9,990 bases of DNA from an uncultured bacterium. GTDB taxonomy: Bacteria; Bacillota_I; Bacilli_A; RF39; UBA660. Positions 5,920 to 9,990 of this stretch are shown here, piece by piece. A model generated the notes under the pieces. The model was given only the letters and a program-made list of their open reading frames with translations, was not told the DNA's origin and ran no database searches. Within the stretch, counting starts at the first letter, position 1; every line of letters starts with the position of its first letter. The stretch is taken from the NCBI GenBank assembly GCA_900314225.1, contig OMUM01000030.1, forward strand, positions 1 through 9,990, written 5' to 3'. A program made the translations under genes and the position numbers.

Positions 5920-6868
5920 ATATCTTCTTCCTTAACAAAATCTTTTTATCATTATTATCACACTTAGCTAAAAAATGACTTTTAAAAATAGAAATATATT
6001 TACGAATACAATGATTATAAAAATAAATAGAAATATTATCATAATCTTGAAGAAAATAATCGTTAAATTCTAATGTACCACTTTCATAAAGAAATTTATA
6101 TAATTCTTCTTCACTTACCTCTTCCATAAAAGGTTCCTCATCAACTCTTACATTTTTTAAACTAAATTCATCAATAGGAACGGCAAGATCTACTAAATAA
6201 GGTTTATCAATTTCTACAATATTAAAAGCATGCCATGAATAAGTATTATCCAATTTTATTACACCTAAAACAACATTTGAATCAATACCCAAAAAATTTA
6301 ATAAATTATTAGCCATCGTTGAAAATTCTGTACACATTGCTACATTACTTTTATAAAAAATATTATTTGATCTTTCACTAGATCTAATATAATTTCTATC
6401 TCTATCAATAATTGGTCTAAATAAATCTTCTCTATTAGAAGAATAAATATTAAGTATACTACTACAATAAGCTTTTAAAAATTCATTTATTTGATAAATA
6501 AGATCAAATTCATTTTCAATTTCTATTTTATTTTCCATAAAATAAATAAAAAAATCTTTTATATAACTATTATCATCAATAAAATAATAGCATCCAGCAT
6601 TATAAATATTGCCTTTATCAAAATCAGAACCAAATATAATTTTTACATCATTTGGTATAAATCCAGACCATAGATATGATAAATCATATCTATGCAAACT
6701 TTTATTTATATTCAATGGGGAATTAATACCAATAAACTTTGTATCATTTAACTCTTTAGATTCTTTCGTTAATACATCAATTCTTTTATTAATAATACTA
6801 TCTAAACTTTCTTTACCTGAAAAAATATATTTTAAAAATTTATCATATGTAACTTTTTTATAATTCAT
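5900..6868 (-). CDS. Transglutaminase-like cysteine protease-fold protein
   Basis: The C-terminal half has the transglutaminase-core pattern: SNVAMCTEFSTMANNLLNFLGI with C179 as nucleophile, YSWHAFNIVEI with H213, and PYLVDLAVP with D227, in the usual order and spacing. Bacterial members include peptidases, amidases and crosslinking enzymes, so the reaction cannot be fixed from the triad. The first 170 residues match nothing I know and are rich in Tyr, Asn and Asp. There is no signal peptide or transmembrane helix, so it should be cytoplasmic. After the core there is an acidic stretch (242-258) and a lysine-rich end. The start is supported by AGGGGG 5 bases upstream. It lies 8 bases after the EEP-family gene and overlaps the next gene by 20 bases, so the three are likely made together. 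A 12-bp palindrome lies within the coding sequence (6669-6694). Confidence 0.75.
   Translation of the reverse strand: MNYKKVTYDKFLKYIFSGKESLDSIINKRIDVLTKESKELNDTKFIGINSPLNINKSLHRYDLSYLWSGFIPNDVKIIFGSDFDKGNIYNAGCYYFIDDNSYIKDFFIYFMENKIEIENEFDLIYQINEFLKAYCSSILNIYSSNREDLFRPIIDRDRNYIRSSERSNNIFYKSNVAMCTEFSTMANNLLNFLGIDSNVVLGVIKLDNTYSWHAFNIVEIDKPYLVDLAVPIDEFSLKNVRVDEEPFMEEVSEEELYKFLYESGTLEFNDYFLQDYDNISIYFYNHCIRKYISIFKSHFLAKCDNNDKKILLRKKIYERKKL
6669..6694. repeat. Perfect 12-bp inverted repeat inside a coding sequence
   Basis: CATAGATATGAT and its exact inverted copy ATCATATCTATG are separated by only AA. The repeat lies near the 5' part of the transglutaminase-like gene, encoding residues around HRYDLSYLW (59-67). 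No T tract follows on either strand, so it is not a terminator. It may be a binding site, an mRNA hairpin or a chance product of the AT-rich sequence. Confidence 0.6.
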
Positions 6869-6876
6869 ATTTCCCC

Positions 6877-7569
6877 CTAAAAATCAATATCAACCAAAAT
6901 TGGATAATGATCGCTTATTTTTAAATCTTTAATAATTTTATGATTGACTAAAAAAAATTTATTTGAAATAAAAATATGATCTATTTCTCTATGATATCTA
7001 GACTCTTTAAACGTTCTATCATTAAACTCAACTCTATTTATTCCTTTTTTTTCTAATAAAGAACAAAACTTATTAAAAATATCTTTATTATTCTTTAAAT
7101 TAAAATCACCCATCAATATTATTAAATTATTATCTTTAGCAATAAGTTTATATAAATAATTAAGTTGTCTTAATTTAACCTTCTCATATTTATAATCCAA
7201 ATGTGTATTATAAATACTTATCTTATAATTTTTATATTCAATAACATTTAAAGTAACTATTCTCTTTAACAAACTAGGTAAATGTGGCATATGATAAGTT
7301 TTATGAAATAAAATTGGATAGCTACTAATAATAGGATTTTTTTCATTTATAATATTAAATAAAAATTTAATATAAAATCTATAATTACCATAATAACTAT
7401 ATTTATTATTTAATATTTTTTTTAAATCTTTATCTACTTTAGAATATACTTCTTGTAGACATAATATATCAATATTATTATTTACTAAGTAATTATAAAT
7501 TTCATTAGTTTTACTAACATTATATTTATTATAATCATTTTTTATATTAAATGAACTAACTCTAAGCAT
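6877..7569 (-). CDS. Endonuclease/exonuclease/phosphatase (EEP) family protein
   Basis: This 230-residue protein has the EEP-superfamily metal-dependent phosphoesterase fold, shared by exonuclease III, DNase I and sphingomyelinases. All active-site motifs are present in order: SFNI with N8, LCLQEV with metal ligand E40, YNTHLD with H123, MGDFN with D155 and N157, IDHIFIS with D197, and the final SDHYP with D220 and H221. It lacks a signal peptide, so a cytoplasmic substrate is expected. The substrate (DNA, RNA, phospholipid or phosphoinositide) cannot be told. The ATG overlaps the obgE stop in a TAATG arrangement with no good Shine-Dalgarno site, so it should depend on termination-reinitiation after obgE. 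Codon use is even more AT-rich than in obgE, with many Asn, Lys, Ile and Tyr residues, a pattern shared with the next gene. This suggests a less constrained or later-acquired pair. Confidence 0.85.
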   Translation of the reverse strand: MLRVSSFNIKNDYNKYNVSKTNEIYNYLVNNNIDILCLQEVYSKVDKDLKKILNNKYSYYGNYRFYIKFLFNIINEKNPIISSYPILFHKTYHMPHLPSLLKRIVTLNVIEYKNYKISIYNTHLDYKYEKVKLRQLNYLYKLIAKDNNLIILMGDFNLKNNKDIFNKFCSLLEKKGINRVEFNDRTFKESRYHREIDHIFISNKFFLVNHKIIKDLKISDHYPILVDIDF

Positions 7570-8843
7570 TATTCAGTAAAATCAAAATAGAAGTCTAATA
7601 TACGAACAGAGTCTCCAGTTTTTGCACCCATTTTTATTAATTTATCGTCTATTCCCATCCGACGTAGACGCTTTGCAAATCTTCTAATGGCTTCATCTGA
7701 TGTAAATTTAGTCATTTTAAAGATCTTTTCTACTTCTTTACCAGATACTACCCAAGTACCATCATCATCTCTAGTAATAGTAAAAGGCTCATCTTTCTTA
7801 AATTTATATAGAATATGAGATTCAACCTGGGACTCATCATATAGAGGATTATATGGTATATTATCTAATATATCAGCAAGTCTATTAACAGCAACATCAA
7901 GTCCTTTATTTAATGCTCCACTTACCTCATATACTTCACAATTTACTTTTTTCTTAAATTCTTCTAGATTTTCTTTTGCTCCATCTAAGTCCATTTTATT
8001 AGCTAATACAATCATAGGTTTTTTTAATAAATCTTTATTAAATGCTTCTAATTCTTTATTAATTAATAAATAATCTTCATATGGATCACGGCCTTCAGAT
8101 CCTGACATATCAACAACATGAGCAATAACTCTAGTTCTTTCAATATGTTTTAAAAATTTATCACCTAATCCTTCACCAAGACTTGCTCCCTCAATAAGTC
8201 CAGGCAGATCAGCCATTACAAAACTTCTATTGTTGCTTGCACGAACAACCCCTAAATTTGGTGCTAAAGTTGTAAAATGATAAGCCGCTATTTTAGGTCG
8301 AGAAGCAGAAACACAAGAAATTATTGTACTCTTACCAACACTTGGTAATCCAACAAGCCCTACATCAGCAAGTAATTTAACTTCAACTTTAAGTTTTCTT
8401 TTTTCTCCTTCTTCTCCCTTTTCAGAATAATCTGGAGCTGTATTGGTTTGAGTTTTAAAAGCAGTATTACCACGACCACCGCGACCGCCTCTAGCAATAA
8501 CTTCCTCTTGATTTTTTCTAGACATATCAGCAATTACTAAACTCGTTTCTAAATCCGTAACAACAGTTCCTTGTGGCACTTTAACAATAACAGGTGGTGC
8601 ACCTTTACCATGTTGATTTTTACCACGACCATTTTCACCCTTAGGTCCCTTAATAACTTTTTGATATCTTAAATCTAGCAAAGTATGTAATCCTTCATCC
8701 ACTTTGAAAATAATATCAGCTCCATGGCCACCATTTCCTCCATATGGACCACCCATCGGAACAAATTTTTCTCTTCTAAAAGCTGTGCAACCATCTCCAC
8801 CATTACCAGCTTCTACTTTTAATATTACTTCATCGACAAACAT
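7569..8843 (-). CDS. obgE: Ribosome-associated GTPase Obg
   Basis: Obg is an essential GTPase that binds the 50S subunit, acts in its assembly and connects to the stringent response. The 424-residue form starting at MFVDEVILKV has the three classic domains. The glycine-rich OBG fold (1-158) includes GNGGDG, GGPYGGNGG and RGGRGGRGN. The GTPase domain (159-330) has G1 GLPSVGKST (165-173), TTLAPN, DLPG (212-215), NKMD (282-285) and SGA (308-310). The C-terminal OCT domain covers about 345-422. The frame is open 24 codons further upstream, to 8915, but that segment contains the rpmA terminator and the obgE promoter. The ATG at 8843 also has GGAAAGGGC before it and gives the normal family length. 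It is the first gene of a run that goes through the EEP, transglutaminase-like and SAM-fold genes to tgt, and its stop overlaps the next ATG. Confidence 0.97.
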   Translation of the reverse strand: MFVDEVILKVEAGNGGDGCTAFRREKFVPMGGPYGGNGGHGADIIFKVDEGLHTLLDLRYQKVIKGPKGENGRGKNQHGKGAPPVIVKVPQGTVVTDLETSLVIADMSRKNQEEVIARGGRGGRGNTAFKTQTNTAPDYSEKGEEGEKRKLKVEVKLLADVGLVGLPSVGKSTIISCVSASRPKIAAYHFTTLAPNLGVVRASNNRSFVMADLPGLIEGASLGEGLGDKFLKHIERTRVIAHVVDMSGSEGRDPYEDYLLINKELEAFNKDLLKKPMIVLANKMDLDGAKENLEEFKKKVNCEVYEVSGALNKGLDVAVNRLADILDNIPYNPLYDESQVESHILYKFKKDEPFTITRDDDGTWVVSGKEVEKIFKMTKFTSDEAIRRFAKRLRRMGIDDKLIKMGAKTGDSVRILDFYFDFTE

Positions 8844-8864
8844 TATATCAGCCCTTTCCCTTAA

Positions 8865-8893
8865 ATTATAACAATTATTAAACACTTCGTCCA
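8865..8893 (-). promoter_or_regulatory. Extended -10 promoter of obgE
   Basis: On the minus strand TGGACG (8893-8888, 4 of 6) and a perfect TATAAT (8870-8865) are 17 bases apart. TG one base before the -10 makes it an extended -10 promoter. The predicted start near 8858 leaves a 5' leader of about 15 bases with the GGAAAGGGC ribosome binding site. It follows directly on the rpmA terminator. Confidence 0.7.
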
Positions 8894-8895
8894 GT

Positions 8896-8926
8896 AAAAC
8901 AAAAAAAGAGTCCAAAAGAACTCCTT
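8896..8926 (-). terminator. Intrinsic terminator of the rplU-prp-rpmA operon
   Basis: Just after the rpmA stop the minus strand carries a 9-bp stem, AAGGAGTTC against GGACTCTTT with two G-T pairs, closed by a TTTT loop. It is followed by TTTTGTTTT. The stem and T tract make a convincing Rho-independent terminator, separating the ribosomal protein operon from obgE. Confidence 0.8.
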
Positions 8927-8934
8927 TAATCTAA

Positions 8935-9225
8935 TTATTCTGCTACAGGATAAACACTAGCTTGTTTCTTATCTCTTCCTAAACGTTCAAATTTAACAAT
9001 TCCGTCAATAGTAGAATAAATACTATCATCATTTCCACGACGAGTATTAGTTCCTGGAAATATTTTAGTTCCTCTTTGACGATAAATAATAGAACCAGCT
9101 GTGACAAATTCACCATCAGAAGCTTTAGCTCCAAGTCTACGTCCTATAGAATCACGACCATTAGATGTAGATCCTTGCCCTTTATGATGAGCAAATAATT
9201 GAATATCTAACTTTAAAAACTTCAT
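8935..9225 (-). CDS. rpmA: 50S ribosomal protein L27 with cleavable N-terminal extension
   Basis: L27 sits near the peptidyl-transferase centre, where its N-terminus reaches the tRNA acceptor ends. The 96-residue product has the family core HHKGQGSTSNGRDS (13-26), RLGAKASDG, GSIIYRQRGTKIFPG and a C-terminal beta structure. Like other Bacillota L27 proteins it begins with an extension, MKFLKLDIQLFA, in place of a plain Met-Ala start. The family cleavage pattern (L-x-LQ-FFA, cut by Prp before the Ala as I recall) predicts removal of about 11 residues. The motif here is slightly altered: IQLFA instead of LQFFA. The protease gene prp lies 16 bases upstream. The ribosome binding site AGGAGG is strong. 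A terminator follows within 10 bases, making it the last gene of the operon. Confidence 0.97.
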   Translation of the reverse strand: MKFLKLDIQLFAHHKGQGSTSNGRDSIGRRLGAKASDGEFVTAGSIIYRQRGTKIFPGTNTRRGNDDSIYSTIDGIVKFERLGRDKKQASVYPVAE

Positions 9226-9241
9226 AATTCTCCTCCTTACT

Positions 9242-9550
9242 TTAACAAAAATTAACTTTAATATTAGCTGGATAATTGCTCTCCAACTCTTTTAAAAGAC
9301 TAACCATATTATTAGTTAATACTTGAGTTATCTCATCATCACTCTTAATATTAATAGTCATACCCTTTTTACTTACTAAATAATCAAGACTACCTTCTCT
9401 TAATGCAATTATTCCATTAACTGTAGTTGTAACAATACTACTACATGCACTACATACAATATCTTTTCCATAATCATCATACATAGCATGTCCAAGTATT
9501 ACAACTTTTTTATATCTTCTTTTTTCTCTATATACTTGAACTTGAATCAT
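9242..9550 (-). CDS. prp: Ribosomal-processing cysteine protease Prp
   Basis: Prp removes the N-terminal extension of L27, a step required for ribosome function in Bacillota. The 102-residue length is typical. The catalytic pair is visible as H21 in ILGHA and C33 in GKDIVCSACSS; a second cysteine, C36, follows in the same helix. The remaining sequence gives the small alpha/beta fold, with TTTVNGIIAL and a C-terminal strand IKVNF. It lies between rplU and rpmA in the standard order. Its ATG comes 2 bases after the rplU stop (TAATAATG) with no clear Shine-Dalgarno site, so it is probably translated by coupling to L21. That should give a low, linked level of protease relative to the ribosomal proteins. 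Substrate and enzyme are therefore encoded side by side. Confidence 0.95.
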   Translation of the reverse strand: MIQVQVYREKRRYKKVVILGHAMYDDYGKDIVCSACSSIVTTTVNGIIALREGSLDYLVSKKGMTINIKSDDEITQVLTNNMVSLLKELESNYPANIKVNFC

Positions 9551-9552
9551 TA

Positions 9553-9855
9553 TTATCCATTAATTTTAGTAATCTTAATCTTTGTATAAGGTTGTCTATG
9601 TCCTTGAGTAACACGATTAGATCTATCTTTACTCTTATATTTAAATACTTTAATTTTCTTAGACTTACCATTCTTTAAAACTTCACCTTGAACAGTAACA
9701 CCAGTAAGATAAGGACTACCAACTTTATTATCAAGCATTAATACTTGTTGGAAATTAACATTGTCTCCTTCTTTAGCATCGATCTTTTCAACAAAAATCT
9801 CACTACCTTCAGAAACATAATATTGCTTTCCACCAACTTTAATTACAGCGTTCAT
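9553..9855 (-). CDS. rplU: 50S ribosomal protein L21
   Basis: L21 is a 23S rRNA-binding protein of the large subunit. The 100-residue product has the family start MNAVIKVGGKQYYVSEG, a middle beta region with VLMLDNKVGSPYLTGVTVQGEV, and the strongly basic RNA-binding end KVFKYKSKDRSNRVTQGHRQPYT. The ATG at 9855 is preferred over a TTG one codon earlier because AGGAGGTA (9868-9861) is then properly spaced and the N-terminus matches the family. It heads the operon rplU-prp-rpmA. Expression is likely feedback-controlled through the leader RNA upstream, the usual route for ribosomal protein operons. Confidence 0.97.
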   Translation of the reverse strand: MNAVIKVGGKQYYVSEGSEIFVEKIDAKEGDNVNFQQVLMLDNKVGSPYLTGVTVQGEVLKNGKSKKIKVFKYKSKDRSNRVTQGHRQPYTKIKITKING

Positions 9856-9951
9856 CAAATTACCTCCTTCTTTTAAACTTAAGACTCGCTCTTAAGGCAC
9901 AAATGAATGTTTATAACCTTTTCAATGCGGTTTGAGCATGAGGCTTCAAAC
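9856..9951 (-). ncRNA. L21 leader RNA (ribosomal protein autoregulatory leader)
   Basis: The 5' leader of about 95 bases before rplU is structured. The first bases form a hairpin, GTTTGA (9951-9946) with TCAAAC (9935-9930). A second perfect 7-bp hairpin, CTTAAGA (9896-9890) with TCTTAAG (9884-9878), ends 9 bases before the AGGAGG site. Between them is an AT-rich stretch whose ends (GCATTG and CATTTGTGC) could pair in a longer arm. Position, size and the GTGCCTTAAG-type element fit the L21 leader family of Bacillota (Rfam), in which ribosomal protein binding is thought to control the operon. The family call is from memory and position, not a covariance search. Confidence 0.7.
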
Positions 9952-9957
9952 AGATAG

Positions 9958-9987
9958 ATTATAACATAATAAATTAACCATTGTCAA
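9958..9987 (-). promoter_or_regulatory. Strong sigma-A promoter of the rplU operon
   Basis: On the minus strand a perfect TTGACA (9987-9982) is 18 bases from a perfect TATAAT (9963-9958), with TG one base before the -10. The predicted start is at about 9951, exactly where the first leader hairpin begins. Confidence 0.9.
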
Positions 9988-9990
9988 ATA

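Noticed and set aside
6491..6863. Two plus-strand open frames (6491-6673 and 6609-6863)
   Set aside because: Both are antisense to the transglutaminase-like gene, show low-complexity Ile/Asn/Lys or Leu/Ser composition, and lack ribosome binding sites and family motifs.
164..9855. No TGA stop codon among 12 genes, suggesting reassigned TGA
   Set aside because: TAA and TAG dominate in any AT-rich genome. Checked Trp codons (for example in tgt, dnaB and the small gene) are TGG, and all proteins are full length without reading through TGA, so the standard code explains the data.
1..9990. CRISPR arrays, insertion sequences, prophage genes or tandem repeats
   Set aside because: I saw no regularly spaced direct repeats, no transposase or integrase motifs and no terminal inverted repeats with target duplications. 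The short AT-rich repeats are explained by base composition.

Overview
The window is very AT-rich DNA with a strong A+T bias at third codon positions, clear AGGAGG-type ribosome binding sites and a Bacillota gene repertoire: dnaB of the DnaB/DnaD primosome family, a rplU-prp-rpmA operon with an N-terminally extended L27, obgE, and ComG/Pil-type secretion genes. All Trp codons I checked are TGG, and the 12 protein genes end in TAA or TAG. I infer a low-GC member of the Bacillota/Mycoplasmatota (a Mollicutes-like or uncultured Bacilli lineage) using the standard code. Almost everything is on the minus strand, so the genes are described here from high to low coordinates, in the direction of transcription.

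Right end (about 9990 to 8896): a near-consensus sigma-A promoter, an L21 leader RNA, then rplU, prp and rpmA, closed by an intrinsic terminator. Prp is the protease that trims the N-terminal extension of L27, and that extension is present here.

Middle (8893 to 4072): obgE has its own extended -10 promoter directly after the terminator. It is followed by three tightly packed, poorly characterised genes: an endonuclease/exonuclease/phosphatase-fold enzyme, a transglutaminase-like Cys-His-Asp protein and a putative Rossmann-fold SAM-binding protein. The run ends with tgt, the tRNA-guanine transglycosylase. Start/stop overlaps and short gaps suggest one transcript.

Left part (4088 to 164): a small plus-strand gene resembling VrrA/YqfQ proteins is divergent from comGB/pilC and overlaps the 3' end of tgt. 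The type II secretion/type IV pilus membrane protein and the prepilin peptidase follow on the minus strand, then dnaB. A 7-1-7 palindrome covers the predicted start of the comGB transcript.

Left end (161 to 1): the most striking feature. It is a compact unit of near-perfect promoter, 75-nt tRNA and terminator. The tRNA resembles tRNA-Thr(UGU) but lacks the D-loop GG, has TGT in place of TTC in the T-loop, and has G instead of T before the anticodon. The acceptor stem and CCA end are perfect. It may be a non-translational or regulatory tRNA. A ribosome binding site at the window edge shows that another minus-strand gene begins just outside.
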